Source: Azophilus sp965220835 (lineage in GTDB: Bacteria; Pseudomonadota; Gammaproteobacteria; Pseudomonadales; Azotimanducaceae). Taken from it: 64,000 bases of DNA. Made by a program: the position numbers and the translations under genes. Shown here in pieces: positions 8,222-17,708 of this stretch (positions within the stretch are counted from its first letter, which is position 1; the number at the start of each line of letters is the position of its first letter). The notes under the pieces are model-generated. The model worked only from the letters and a program-made list of their open reading frames with translations. It ran no database searches and had not been told where the DNA came from. Location of the stretch: NCBI GenBank assembly GCA_965220835.1, contig OZ244842.1, positions 3,968,001 to 4,032,000 on the forward strand, read 5' to 3'.

Positions 8222-9286
8222 ATGCGCTTCGACGACGAACCCATCGAGCCGGGCGATCCCCTGCCGATTCTGCCCGGCCACCGCTCGGCGGGACGCTTTG
8301 AGCGGCTGCTGCGAGCCGGCGTATTCACTATCACCGCCGAACTGTCGCCGCCCGATTCCGCCAACGCGGAGGACGTGTACGCCCGTGCCCGCATTTTCGA
8401 TGGCTACGTCGATGGCATCAATGCCACCGACGGCTCCGGTGCCAACTGCCACATGTCCAGCTCGGGCGTCTGCGCCCTGCTCACCTGGGCGGGCTATGCG
8501 CCGGTGATGCAAATTTCCTGCCGCGACCGCAACCGCATCGCCATTCAAGGCGACGTGCTCGGCGCTGCCGCCATGGGCGTCAACAACCTGCTGTGCCTCA
8601 CCGGCGACGGGGTGGCCGTGGGCGACCATCCCGGCGCCAAGCCGGTGTTCGATTTGGACGCCATCGCCCTGCTGAACATAGTCCGCACCATGCGCGAGCA
8701 AGCGTGCTTTGAGAGCGGTCGCGCTTTGACCACCCCGCCCAAGGTGTTCCTCGGCAGCGCCGCCAATCCGTTCGTCCCGCCCTTGGACTTTCAGGTGGCC
8801 AGGCTTGCCAAGAAGGCGCGGGCGGGCGCTGAGTTCGTGCAGACCCAGTACTGCTTCGACGTGCTGCTGCTTGAGCGCTTCATGCAGCAGGTGCGCGACG
8901 AGGGCTTGGACAAGCGGCTCTTCATCTTGGTGGGCATCGGCCCGCTGGCCTCGGCCCGAGCCGCCGAATGGATGCGCACCCATGTGCCCGGCGTGTGCAT
9001 CCCGGATGCCGTCATCGACCGCCTCCGGCGCGCCCGGGGCAAGGGCGCGGCCAAGGCGGAGGGCAAGCGCATCTGCATCGACACCCTTGAGCGGGTGCGG
9101 GAGATTCCCGGGGTGTGCGGCGTTCACCTCATGGCCTATCGACAGGAGGAGGCCGTTGCCGAGATCATCGACCGCTCCCGCGCCCTTGACGGCCGCATCC
9201 CTTGGTATCCAGGACGCGATCGCCATTCCCGTCCCGTAGGGGAGGTCGATTCACCGACCGAGTTGCCAGAGGAGATGTTGGCATGA
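8222..9286 (+). CDS. MetF-like methylenetetrahydrofolate reductase
   Basis: 354 aa TIM-barrel flavoprotein related to MetF. Recognisable blocks are FTITAELSPP near the N-terminus, DGINATDGSGANCHMSS, the barrel strand VMQISCRDRNRIAIQGDV, and LLCLTGDG. In this context it probably works in the oxidative direction, turning methyl-THF made from the transferred methyl group into methylene-THF, with the Cys-rich protein upstream as electron partner. That direction is inferred from the neighbours. It overlaps the next gene by the four bases ATGA (9283-9286), implying coupled translation. Confidence 0.85.
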   Translation: MRFDDEPIEPGDPLPILPGHRSAGRFERLLRAGVFTITAELSPPDSANAEDVYARARIFDGYVDGINATDGSGANCHMSSSGVCALLTWAGYAPVMQISCRDRNRIAIQGDVLGAAAMGVNNLLCLTGDGVAVGDHPGAKPVFDLDAIALLNIVRTMREQACFESGRALTTPPKVFLGSAANPFVPPLDFQVARLAKKARAGAEFVQTQYCFDVLLLERFMQQVRDEGLDKRLFILVGIGPLASARAAEWMRTHVPGVCIPDAVIDRLRRARGKGAAKAEGKRICIDTLERVREIPGVCGVHLMAYRQEEAVAEIIDRSRALDGRIPWYPGRDRHSRPVGEVDSPTELPEEMLA

Positions 9287-10200
9287 CCGATACGCTATTG
9301 AGTTCCGCGAGCCGCGAAGTGGCACTTGGCTTCGAGCGGCCCTTCGTCGTCATCGGCGAGCGCATCAACCCCACGGGCCGCAAGCTCTTGGCGGCGGAGA
9401 TGAAGGCCGGGAACTTCGCCCGGGTGGAAGCCGATGCCGTTGCCCAAGTGGCTGCCGGCGCCCACATGCTGGACGTCAACGCCGGCATCCCCTTGGCCGA
9501 TGAGCCGGGCATCCTTGCTGAAGCCATCCGCCGCGTGCAGGCGGTCACCGACGTTCCCTTGTCCATCGATTCCTCCGTGGTGGAGGCCTTGGAGGCGGGG
9601 CTTGCCGCCTATCAGGGCAAGCCGCTGCTCAATTCGGTGACAGGGGAAGAGGAGGTCTTGGAACGCGTGCTGCCGCTGGTCAAGCGGCACGCCTGCGCCG
9701 TGGTGGCCATATCCAATGACGAAACGGGCATTTCCGAAGACATCGACGTGCGCTTTGCGGTGGCGCGGAAGATCGTCGAGCGGGCCGCGGACTACGGCAT
9801 CCCGGCCAGTGACGTGGTGGTGGACCCCTTGGTGATGCCGGTTGGGGCAATCAACAACGCGGGCAGCCAGGCGATGAAGCTGATTGGGCGCCTGCGCCGG
9901 GAGTTGAAGGTCAACACCACTTGCGGCGCATCGAACATCAGCTTCGGCCTGCCCAACCGCAACGGCTTGAACGCTGCATTTCTCACCATGGCGGCTGCAG
10001 CGGGCATGACCTCGGCCATCACCAACCCCTTGCACGCCGAGGTGATGGTCGCCGTGCGGGGCGCCGACGTGATGCTCGGCCACGATCCGGACTGCCGCCG
10101 CTGGATGACGGCCTACCGTGAACGCCCTGAAGGGGCGCCGGTGGCTGAGGGCCGCCAGCGTCGCCGGGGAAGCCGCCGCCGGCACCAGGCCCGGGCATGA
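9283..10200 (+). CDS. methyltetrahydrofolate:corrinoid protein methyltransferase (pterin-binding)
   Basis: 305 aa. The pterin-binding TIM barrel is shown by VIGERINPTGRKLL, MLDVNAGIPLA, VPLSIDSS, LNSVTGEEE and NTTCGASNISFGLPNR, the pattern of AcsE/MeTr-type methyltransferases and of the folate domain of MetH. It should move the methyl group between the Co-methyl corrinoid protein and tetrahydrofolate. The start ATG overlaps the MetF-like stop, and its own stop overlaps the next ATG (10197-10200), so translation is coupled along the operon. The last ~25 residues are Arg-rich and poorly conserved. Confidence 0.88.
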   Translation: MTDTLLSSASREVALGFERPFVVIGERINPTGRKLLAAEMKAGNFARVEADAVAQVAAGAHMLDVNAGIPLADEPGILAEAIRRVQAVTDVPLSIDSSVVEALEAGLAAYQGKPLLNSVTGEEEVLERVLPLVKRHACAVVAISNDETGISEDIDVRFAVARKIVERAADYGIPASDVVVDPLVMPVGAINNAGSQAMKLIGRLRRELKVNTTCGASNISFGLPNRNGLNAAFLTMAAAAGMTSAITNPLHAEVMVAVRGADVMLGHDPDCRRWMTAYRERPEGAPVAEGRQRRRGSRRRHQARA

Positions 10201-12203
10201 GCGAAGCGCGCGATGCGCTGGTGCTGTTCATGCCATCCGGCCGCCGGGGCCGCTTTCCCTTGGGCACCGTGCTGCTTCAAGCCGCACGGCAACTCGGCGT
10301 TGACGTCGACTCGGTCTGCGGCGGGCGCGGCATCTGCGGGCGTTGCCAGATCGAACTGACGGAAGGGCAGTTCGCCAAGCACGGCATTACCTCCACGGCC
10401 GCGCACATCACGCCCCTGAGCGAACCGGAACGGCGCTATGCCGACCGGCGGGGCTTGGCCGGCGAACGGCGGTTGAGTTGCCAGGTCAAGCTTCAGGGCG
10501 ACGTGGTGATCAACGTGCCGCCGGACAGCCAAGTGCATCGCCAAGTGGTGCGCAAGGCGGCGGAGGCTTGCGACATCCGCATCGATCCCGTAGTGCGGCT
10601 CTGCTACGTGGCAGTGGCGCCCCCGCAATTGGATCACCCCTCGGGAGACCAAGAACGGCTGCTCGCCGCGCTGGCCGACCAATGGGGGCTGCAAAACCTG
10701 TCCTGCGACCTCCAGCTGCTGCCCGGTCTGCAGGCACTGCTGCGCGATGGCCAATGGCGGGTCACGGCGGCCGTGCAGGGCGAACGACGGGTGGCCGCAC
10801 TTTGGCCCGGCCTGCAGGAGCGCCTCTACGGCGTGGCGCTGGACATCGGCTCGACCACCCTGTCGGCCCATCTGTGCGATCTTGCCACCGGCGAGGTGCT
10901 GGCCGGGGCTGGGCGCATGAACCCGCAGATTCGCTTCGGCGAGGACCTGATGAGCCGGGTGTCTTGGGTGATGATGCATCCCGGTGGCGAAACGGAGTTG
11001 ACCGCCGCCGTGCGCGAGGCCGTGAACGGGCTGATTGACGATCTCGTCGCCGAGGCCGGCGTCGGTGCCGATGCGGTGCTGGCCCTGACCGTGGCCGCCA
11101 ACCCGATCATGCACCACCTGTTCTTCGGCTTGAGCCCGGTGGAACTCGGCGGCGCCCCTTTCGCGTTGGCCGTGGACAGCGCCTTGCGAGCGCGGGCGGA
11201 CGAACTGGGGCTGGCCATCAACCCTGGCGCTGAGGTTTACGCCCTGCCTTGCATTGCCGGCCATGTGGGGGCCGATGCGGCGGGCGTGCTGCTCGCCGAG
11301 GCCCCGCACCAGCGTTCGGAAGTCAACCTGATCGTCGATGTGGGCACCAACGCGGAGATCCTGCTCGGCAACCGCGAGCGCCTGCTGGCGGCGTCCAGCC
11401 CAACCGGGCCGGCATTCGAGGGTGCCCAGATCAGCGGCGGCCAGCGCGCCGCGCCAGGAGCCATCGAGCGGGTGCGGATCGACGGCGAGAGCCTGGAGCC
11501 CCGCTTCAAGGTGATCGGCTGCGCGCTCTGGTCCGATGAGCCAGGTTTTGAAGAGGCTGTTGCGGCCACCGGCGTTACCGGCATCTGCGGCTCCGGCATC
11601 ATCGAAGCCATGGCGGGCCTCTTCCTCGCCGGCGTGATCGACGCAGACGGGGTCATCGATGCCGCGTTGGCCGACCGCACGCCCCGCCTTCGTCAACAGG
11701 GCCGCACCTGCGCCTATCTCTTGCGCGAAGGCGGCGGCGATGCCCCGAACATTGAAATCACCCAGAACGACGTGCGCGCCGTACAGCTCGCCAAGGCCGC
11801 CCTGTATGCCGGCGTCAAGCTGCTGATGGCCCGGCTTGGCGTGCAGCGAGTGGATCGCATCCGCCTGGCCGGCGCCTTCGGCAGCTACATCGACGTGAAG
11901 TACGCGATGGTCCTCGGCCTTATCCCCGACTGCGCTCTCGACCAGGTCTCCGCGGCTGGCAACGCCGCTGGCACCGGTGCCCGCATGGCCTTGTTGAACG
12001 CCGCCTCGCGCACGGAGATCGAGACCTTGGTCAAGAGCGTCGAGAAAATCGAAACAGCCACCGAAACGGACTTCCAGGACCAGTTCGTCACCGCCATGGC
12101 CATCCCCCACAAATCCGACCCCTTCCCGAACCTCAGCCAAGCCATCGACCTGCCACCCCCCAAGAAGAGCCGGAGTTTGGCCGCGAGGCGCCGCCGCCAG
12201 TAG
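10197..12203 (+). CDS. RACE protein: reductive activator of corrinoid enzymes
   Basis: 668 aa. The N-terminus is a 2Fe-2S ferredoxin domain with Cys41, Cys47, Cys50 (CGGRGICGRC) and Cys95. A linker follows, then an ASKHA-type ATPase region beginning YGVALDIGSTTLSAHL and containing LIVDVGTNAEILLG and ICGSGIIEAMAGLFLAG. RACE proteins (RamA/AcsV/RACo relatives) use ATP to drive reduction of cob(II)alamin back to cob(I)alamin after accidental oxidation. Its presence strongly implies a corrinoid protein in the same pathway, yet none is encoded nearby. Last gene of the five-gene operon. The C-terminus ends in a Lys/Arg-rich tail. Confidence 0.92.
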   Translation: MSEARDALVLFMPSGRRGRFPLGTVLLQAARQLGVDVDSVCGGRGICGRCQIELTEGQFAKHGITSTAAHITPLSEPERRYADRRGLAGERRLSCQVKLQGDVVINVPPDSQVHRQVVRKAAEACDIRIDPVVRLCYVAVAPPQLDHPSGDQERLLAALADQWGLQNLSCDLQLLPGLQALLRDGQWRVTAAVQGERRVAALWPGLQERLYGVALDIGSTTLSAHLCDLATGEVLAGAGRMNPQIRFGEDLMSRVSWVMMHPGGETELTAAVREAVNGLIDDLVAEAGVGADAVLALTVAANPIMHHLFFGLSPVELGGAPFALAVDSALRARADELGLAINPGAEVYALPCIAGHVGADAAGVLLAEAPHQRSEVNLIVDVGTNAEILLGNRERLLAASSPTGPAFEGAQISGGQRAAPGAIERVRIDGESLEPRFKVIGCALWSDEPGFEEAVAATGVTGICGSGIIEAMAGLFLAGVIDADGVIDAALADRTPRLRQQGRTCAYLLREGGGDAPNIEITQNDVRAVQLAKAALYAGVKLLMARLGVQRVDRIRLAGAFGSYIDVKYAMVLGLIPDCALDQVSAAGNAAGTGARMALLNAASRTEIETLVKSVEKIETATETDFQDQFVTAMAIPHKSDPFPNLSQAIDLPPPKKSRSLAARRRRQ

Positions 12204-12296
12204 ACTTCCAGGGGGCGACACCGGGCGAACATGATGGGTAGGAGGTTTCTACGTACCGGGCGATGCAATGCGCCGGTGCGCCGTTAGGGCTGCCAA

Positions 12297-13652
12297 ATGA
12301 CCTCAGCATCCGACCAAGACAGCCAGGCGCTTCAGGGCGCGATCGTGCCCACCTTCTTCAAGTATTTGGGGCTGGACGTGCTTGGGCTTATCGCCATGAC
12401 CTCGGCCATGCTGGTGGACGGGCTGTTCATCGGCAACTACGTGGGCGTCGAGGCGCTGGCCGCCGTCAATCTGATCATTCCGATCTCAACCCTGTTGTTC
12501 GGGGTGGGCATGATGCTCTCCATCGGCGGCTCCGTGCGGGCCGGCAAGTACTTGGGGGAGGACGACAAGCCCGCCGCTTCGGCCATTTTCAGCAAGACCC
12601 TGATGTTCATGGCGCTCTATGGGGTGGTTGCCATCTTCTTGGCGTTGGCCTTCGAGGAGGCGCTGTTCACCGGGCTCGGCGCCAGCCGGGAGCTCTTCCC
12701 GGCCATGAGCGAGTACTACCGCATCATCATGCCGTTCCTGCTGGCGCAGCTCATCGTCCTGGCGTTTTACTATTTCATCCGCTTGGATGGTTTTCCGAAC
12801 CTGGTCGCGACTGCGCTGACCATCGGCGCCTTGGTCAACATCCTGCTCGACTACCTGTTCATCGGCCGGTTCGGCTGGGGGCTGACCGGGGCGGCCCTTG
12901 CCACCGGGATATCCCAGGCGCTGCCGCTGCCGGTGATGATGCTCTACTGGCGCAAGCCCGGCCGCAGGCTGCGCTTCGGCCTTCGCCAACGCAACTGGAA
13001 GGAGGTGTTCCAAGCCGCCTACAACGGCATTTCCGAATTCATCAACGAAGTCGCCGGCGGGATCGTCGTGCTGATCCTCAACTGGATGCTGCTGCAGCGA
13101 ATCGGCGTGCATGGGGTGGCGGCGATGACCGTGGTCAACTACACCATGTTGCTGGGCTACATGATGTTCTTTGCCATCTCAGACACCATTCAGGTGATGA
13201 TTTCGCAGAATTTCGGTGCCCGCAACGCAGCGCGCATGACCGCGTTTCTGAAGACGGCCAGCGGCACCATCGCCATGCTGAGCGCCATCTTCATCACCGT
13301 GCTGCTGACGATCAGCGAGCCGATCATCCGGCTGTTCGTCGATGATCAGGACAGCGCCGCCACGGTGGCCATGGCCACTGAGTTCGTCACCTACATCTGG
13401 CCCCTGTTCCTGTTCGCTGGCGTCAACATCCTGCTATCGGGCTACCTGACGGCCATCCACCGTCCGCTGCAATCCGGGACCGTGGCGCTGTGCCATAGCC
13501 TCATCCTGCCAGCGGCGTTTCTGGCGCTGGCCTACTGGCTACTCGCGGACCAGAGCTTTGTGATGGCCTTGCCCGCCGCGGAGGCGGCCACCTGCATACT
13601 TGCCGTGGCCCTGTTCCTGTGGCATTTGCCGGCCAAGGTGGCGCGTGCGTAA
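12297..13652 (+). CDS. MATE-family multidrug/solute exporter
   Basis: 451 aa inner-membrane protein with about twelve hydrophobic helices in two similar halves, as in MATE (MatE) transporters. Recognisable segments are LAAVNLIIPISTLLFGVGMMLSIGG-like helix 2-3 sequence and NILLDYLFIGRFGWGLTGAALAT. Family members use Na+ or H+ gradients to expel cationic drugs or metabolites. ATG at 12297 follows the RACE gene by 93 bp, so it may have its own promoter. Substrate unknown. Confidence 0.88.
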   Translation: MTSASDQDSQALQGAIVPTFFKYLGLDVLGLIAMTSAMLVDGLFIGNYVGVEALAAVNLIIPISTLLFGVGMMLSIGGSVRAGKYLGEDDKPAASAIFSKTLMFMALYGVVAIFLALAFEEALFTGLGASRELFPAMSEYYRIIMPFLLAQLIVLAFYYFIRLDGFPNLVATALTIGALVNILLDYLFIGRFGWGLTGAALATGISQALPLPVMMLYWRKPGRRLRFGLRQRNWKEVFQAAYNGISEFINEVAGGIVVLILNWMLLQRIGVHGVAAMTVVNYTMLLGYMMFFAISDTIQVMISQNFGARNAARMTAFLKTASGTIAMLSAIFITVLLTISEPIIRLFVDDQDSAATVAMATEFVTYIWPLFLFAGVNILLSGYLTAIHRPLQSGTVALCHSLILPAAFLALAYWLLADQSFVMALPAAEAATCILAVALFLWHLPAKVARA

Positions 13653-13734
13653 GGCCTTGCCGATTGGGTTTGGCTACGCCGAACACTCGCGCATAATGGC
13701 CCTTTGTCCGCGTGGCAACTGCTCAGAGGACAGC

Positions 13735-14070
13735 ATGCAAAAGACAGACGATAACCTGCCGCTGGTCGCTTGGGACGGTAAAACGATTCACGTTCGCCTG
13801 CCTGACAATCAGGGCAACGTCATTGAGGCAAGTTGGCAGGCCAGCGCCACCAACGTCGTGCGCATCCGCAAGGTGGGAACCCCGGACTGGAGCGCCGGCT
13901 TCGAGACGCCGCTGTCACACTGCCAGTTCCATGGGCTTGAGCCCGATACGGAGTACGAAGTGGAAATCCGCACCAAGAGCGCCGCAGGGGTTGGGCAGGC
14001 TGCCTGTGCAAGGTTCCGCACCAAGCCCGGTGGCGCAGCCGACAACGTTGTTCCCTTTCCGAGGCAGTAA
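13735..14070 (+). CDS. small fibronectin type III-like protein
   Basis: 111 aa with no signal peptide. ATG at 13735 has AGAGGA at 13725-13730; an upstream in-frame start inside the MATE gene is unlikely. The centre reads like a single Fn3 beta-sandwich: an ASATNVVRIRKVG strand, then LEPDTEYEVEIRTKSAAGVG, the classic end of an Fn3 domain. The C-terminus is a short polar tail. Probable binding or adaptor role; nothing more specific can be said. It is followed by a strong hairpin (14086-14117). Confidence 0.65.
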   Translation: MQKTDDNLPLVAWDGKTIHVRLPDNQGNVIEASWQASATNVVRIRKVGTPDWSAGFETPLSHCQFHGLEPDTEYEVEIRTKSAAGVGQAACARFRTKPGGAADNVVPFPRQ

Positions 14071-14085
14071 CCAGCCGCGCCACAG

Positions 14086-14117
14086 GTTGCAGGGCCCGTC
14101 TTGCGACGGGGTGCAAC
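14086..14117. terminator. hairpin between convergent genes, probable bidirectional terminator
   Basis: An outer stem gttgca/tgcaac (14086-14091 with 14112-14117) encloses an inner stem cccgtc/gacggg with loop ttgc. It sits exactly between the plus-strand Fn3 gene and the minus-strand serine hydrolase, both of which end here. The T-run after it is short (ttt), so termination may be weak or Rho-assisted. Confidence 0.6.
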
Positions 14118-14126
14118 TTTCGATGG

Positions 14127-15434
14127 TCAGCCCCCCACGACTGCCTGATAGGTCAGCCGCCGCGACAACGAGCGCACGTCGGGCCGGTTTTCGCCGAATT
14201 GCTGGATCATGCCGACGAAGATGAGGTCCTCCAGAGGGTCGATCCAGAACCAGGTGCCGGCGGCGCCGCCCCAGTAGTACTCGCCTTTGGAGATGCTGTC
14301 GGCTTCCACCGGGTCCTTGATGACGGCGAAGTTGAGGCCGAAGCCTTGGCCTGGGGAGAACTCGGGAGCGCCCTTGGGCATCTGGTCCCGGTACATCAGT
14401 TCCACCGTCGAGGGGGCCAGCAGGCGCACGCCATCCAGCTCGCCACCGTTGAGCAGCATCTGGCAGAAGCGGGCGTAGTCCATGGTGGTGGAGACCAGCC
14501 CGCCGCCCCCGGAGAGGAAGTTCACCGGAGAAAGATAGTCGCGCGGGCGCAACGGCTCATCGCTAGGCAGTTGCAGGGCGCCGTCCTCGCCGTAAACGTA
14601 CACTTGGGCCAGCCGGTCCGCCTTTTCCGGCGGCACCCAGAAGCTGGTGTCAGCCATGCCCAAGGGGTCGAAGATGCGCTCCTTGAGGAACTCATCGAAT
14701 GGCTGCCCGGAGAGCACCTCCACCAGATAGCCTTGCACGTCCACCGCCACGCTGTAGTGCCAGATGGTGCCCGGTTGTTGGCGCAACGGGATGGCGGCGA
14801 GGTCTTCGATCATGTCGCGCAGGGTGGAGTCGGGATGCAGGATTTCGGCATCCCGATAGAGCTTGTCCACCGGTGACTCAGAGAAGATGCCGTAGCTTAG
14901 GCCCGCGGTGTGGCTCATCAGTTCGCGGATGGTCATGGGGTGGTCGGCGGGCTCGGTGATGATGCCGTTTTCGTCTTCGCCAACCGCCACGGGCAAGTCC
15001 TTGAATTCGGGTATGAACTTCTCCACGGGGTCGCTGAGCCGGAAGCGGCCTTCTTCATAGAGCAGCATCAGGGCGACGCTGGTGATCGGCTTGGTCATCG
15101 AGTAGATGCGGAAAATGGCGTCTTCGGCCATCGGCTTGGCGGCCTCCATGTCCTGGGCGCCGAATGTGCCGAAGTGCGCCACCTTGCCGTGGCGGGCAAT
15201 GAGCGTGGTGATGCCGGCCAGACGGCCCTCATCCACCAAGCCCTGCATGGCCGCCGAGAGGCGTTCCAAGCGCTCGCTGGATAGGCCAACGGCCTCGGGC
15301 GCCACGCGCGCGAGGTCGGCGACATCAGCCGGGGCGGAGTTGGCGGAGGGCTGGTTCGCCGGCGTGCAAGCCGTCAGCGCCAAGCTGACCAGAACGGCGG
15401 CTAGGGTGCGTGTTAGGGCAAAGCGTGGGTGCAT
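14127..15434 (-). CDS. class C beta-lactamase-like serine hydrolase, lipoprotein
   Basis: 435 aa from ATG 15434. The N-terminus is a lipoprotein signal with lipobox LTAC, so the mature protein is expected on a membrane facing the periplasm. The body is a penicillin-binding/beta-lactamase fold hydrolase. The SxxK nucleophile motif is SMTK in IFRIYSMTKPITS, and GLSYG and HYSVAVDVQGYLVE blocks follow. Family members (EstB-type esterases, D-aminopeptidases, class C lactamases) cleave esters or amides; sequence does not say which. Fourth gene of the minus-strand run from 19529, 65 bp after the PhyH gene, so it may contribute an ester-cleaving step. Confidence 0.85.
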   Translation of the reverse strand: MHPRFALTRTLAAVLVSLALTACTPANQPSANSAPADVADLARVAPEAVGLSSERLERLSAAMQGLVDEGRLAGITTLIARHGKVAHFGTFGAQDMEAAKPMAEDAIFRIYSMTKPITSVALMLLYEEGRFRLSDPVEKFIPEFKDLPVAVGEDENGIITEPADHPMTIRELMSHTAGLSYGIFSESPVDKLYRDAEILHPDSTLRDMIEDLAAIPLRQQPGTIWHYSVAVDVQGYLVEVLSGQPFDEFLKERIFDPLGMADTSFWVPPEKADRLAQVYVYGEDGALQLPSDEPLRPRDYLSPVNFLSGGGGLVSTTMDYARFCQMLLNGGELDGVRLLAPSTVELMYRDQMPKGAPEFSPGQGFGLNFAVIKDPVEADSISKGEYYWGGAAGTWFWIDPLEDLIFVGMIQQFGENRPDVRSLSRRLTYQAVVGG

Positions 15435-15499
15435 GCTGGGGTCTCTCCTAGGTTGTGTTTGGCGTTTGGCCAAAAGACGGCGCTGCCGCTTGGCCTGAA

Positions 15500-16663
15500 T
15501 TAAATGCCGAGGTCCAACAGGTTGTAGTCCTTGATCTCGGCGTTGGCGGCAGGGCTCCATCGCCATTGGTCCTGCTCGGCCGCAAGCGGCTGGTAGCGGT
15601 AGGCTGGTTCGTCCGGAAAGCGCTGCCGGCGGGCGTCAATGGCATAGGCGATCAGCCGCGAGCGGCGGCGAATGCGCTCATCGTCATACACCGCCACTTC
15701 GTTGTGTACGCCGCCACTGGTCACCCCGAGCACCGAGGCGCGGCGGTGGAAGCCGAAGTTGATGCTCACGCGGACATCGGCGCTGGTGTTGGCGAAGGAA
15801 CCGTGAATGGCCTGGCGGTTGCACATGGCCACGTCGCCGGGCCCGCAGACCAAGGGCACGGCGTCCGGCAGCCGGTCCGAGCCCGCGTCAGCCACCATCG
15901 ACTTGATGTCCGCCTTGCCGGTGGCGTGGGAGCCCGGCACCACCCACAGCCCGTTGGCGGGAGTGCAACCATAAAGCTGCGCCATGAAGTTGAAGCCGTG
16001 GGTGCCAGCATCCAGCGCTGGGCTGTCCCAATGGGTCCAGCCATCTTGGTGCCAGGAAACGGAGCCGCCGAGGCCGGGATGCTTCACCCAGACCGACTCG
16101 TTGAAGGGGGTGAAGTCCGGGCCGTTGATCGCCGCTGCCACTTTGAGCAGTTGCGGGTGGCCGTACAGGCGCAGGCAGGCGTCGGAGAACTGCAGGGAGC
16201 CGAGCACCAATTGGGGGATGTAGGCGGGCGCGTCGGGCGGGGGTGCAGGCTCGGTCATTTTCGTGGGATGCCGACCATTGGCGAAGTCGGTGCCGCCGTA
16301 GGCGTCGCTCAATGGCTTCACCAGGAACACGTTGTGCGCTTTGCAGCCGGTGCCGAGGGCAGGCCGCCCGTGGCGGTCCAGCTTGGCGCCACGCTCGGTT
16401 GGCGCCCGTTCCAGCAGTTCGGCAACGTCTCGCTCAAGGTCGTCAAGCTCTTCCTGCTTCAGCACCCCTTCAAAGACGTAGAAGCCGCAGCGCCAGTAAG
16501 CATCGGCAATTTCAGGGTGCAGGTTGCCTTGCCCGTCAAAGCGAATCGGACCCCGATTGCCGAGCGCCATGGCCCGCTCCCGTCCTTCGGCTCGATAGCG
16601 GACCATGGCCACTTCATCCGGGCCGTAGTCCACGGGCGCGATTTGGGCAAACTTAAGTGCCAT
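15500..16663 (-). CDS. phytanoyl-CoA dioxygenase (PhyH) family protein
   Basis: 387 aa. Fe(II)/2-oxoglutarate dioxygenase of the PhyH family. The iron triad is visible as His205 and Asp207 (WHQDGW) and a distal His287 (QAIHGS), with Arg298 (DVRVSINF) placed to bind 2-oxoglutarate. These enzymes hydroxylate unactivated C-H bonds of lipids or secondary metabolites. The start is only 5 bp after the esterase stop, so the two are translated as one operon with the Baeyer-Villiger gene. The substrate is probably a hydrophobic ketone, acid or terpenoid intermediate (inference). Confidence 0.85.
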   Translation of the reverse strand: MALKFAQIAPVDYGPDEVAMVRYRAEGRERAMALGNRGPIRFDGQGNLHPEIADAYWRCGFYVFEGVLKQEELDDLERDVAELLERAPTERGAKLDRHGRPALGTGCKAHNVFLVKPLSDAYGGTDFANGRHPTKMTEPAPPPDAPAYIPQLVLGSLQFSDACLRLYGHPQLLKVAAAINGPDFTPFNESVWVKHPGLGGSVSWHQDGWTHWDSPALDAGTHGFNFMAQLYGCTPANGLWVVPGSHATGKADIKSMVADAGSDRLPDAVPLVCGPGDVAMCNRQAIHGSFANTSADVRVSINFGFHRRASVLGVTSGGVHNEVAVYDDERIRRRSRLIAYAIDARRQRFPDEPAYRYQPLAAEQDQWRWSPAANAEIKDYNLLDLGI

Positions 16664-16668
16664 GGCGT

Positions 16669-17700
16669 TTACGCCGTCCGGCAGAAGTCCGCGATGGTGA
16701 CCGCCGTGTCGCGGCTGATGTCCGGCGCCGCCATGGGAAAGACCTCGGTGCCGTGCACGGTGCCCATCACCTGCCGGCAGCGGGCGCTGACCCCGGCGCG
16801 CAGCAGATTGCGGTAGAAGTTGACGCCCTCATCCCGCAGCGGGTCGCATTCGTTGACGCTGATGATGGTGGGCGGCAAGCCTGCCAAGTCCGCCTCCGTG
16901 GCGAAGCCCGGCCAGGCCAGCGGGTTCTTGTTGTTCAACTCCTCGATGCCATAGGCCATCGCGCCGCGGTTGTTGTGCAGGTCCAGCAGGAGGCCGTTGT
17001 TCTCCACCGAGGAGGGGTTGTCTGGATGGGGCCAGCGGCCGGCGATGTAGGGGCATAGGGCGTAGAGGCCTCTGATCAGGCCGATGTCGCCGTCGCGCAG
17101 CAGCTTGAGGCCGCTGGCGAGGGTGAGGTTGCCGCCGCCGCTCTCCCCCGCGATGATGATGTGGCTGGCGTCAATGCCCAGTTCATCGGCGTGGGCGGCC
17201 ACCCACTTCACGCCGGAGACGCAGTCGTTCAGCCCCGCTGGAAAGGGCGCCACTTCGGGCACTGAGGATGGCGTGAGGCAGTTGCGGAAATCGACCATGG
17301 CCACCGCCACGCCGCAGGCGGCGATGATGCGGCCCCAGGCGCGGTAGTTGCCGTAGGTGCAGGACATTGACTGCATGCCGCCGCCGTGGATGTAGTACAC
17401 GCAGGGCTTGGCCTCATCGCCATCAGGGCGAATGAACTGGATGTTGGCTTGGTTGCCGTCCGGGTCCGAGGTGAAGTGCAGGTCCTGAACCGTCAGCCCG
17501 GCGGAAGGGGCCACCTCCTCAGTATCGGACAGCGCCAGAAACTGCACCATCATCGCTGCCGCGGCCTGCGCTTCGGCGCTGTTGCTCTCCGCCAGCAGCT
17601 CCTCGCGGCTGGCCACATCCGCACCGGCGGGGAATTCCATGGCGCCCAACAGCGCCTTGATGCGCGGGTCGATTCGTGGGTCTTCGGCGATCTTGGACAT
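16669..17700 (-). CDS. HSL-family alpha/beta hydrolase (esterase)
   Basis: 343 aa from ATG 17700, 8 bp after the BVMO stop. A hormone-sensitive-lipase-type esterase: oxyanion motif HGGG at residues 105-108, nucleophile elbow GESGGG at 185-190 (Ser187), a likely acid in NECDPLRDEG and the His in TVHGTE near the C-terminus. No signal peptide, so cytoplasmic. A Baeyer-Villiger enzyme turns a ketone into an ester or lactone and an esterase opens it, so the pairing gives a sensible two-step cleavage of a C-C bond next to a carbonyl. Confidence 0.87.
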   Translation of the reverse strand: MSKIAEDPRIDPRIKALLGAMEFPAGADVASREELLAESNSAEAQAAAAMMVQFLALSDTEEVAPSAGLTVQDLHFTSDPDGNQANIQFIRPDGDEAKPCVYYIHGGGMQSMSCTYGNYRAWGRIIAACGVAVAMVDFRNCLTPSSVPEVAPFPAGLNDCVSGVKWVAAHADELGIDASHIIIAGESGGGNLTLASGLKLLRDGDIGLIRGLYALCPYIAGRWPHPDNPSSVENNGLLLDLHNNRGAMAYGIEELNNKNPLAWPGFATEADLAGLPPTIISVNECDPLRDEGVNFYRNLLRAGVSARCRQVMGTVHGTEVFPMAAPDISRDTAVTIADFCRTA

Positions 17701-17708
17701 GGGTGCGA

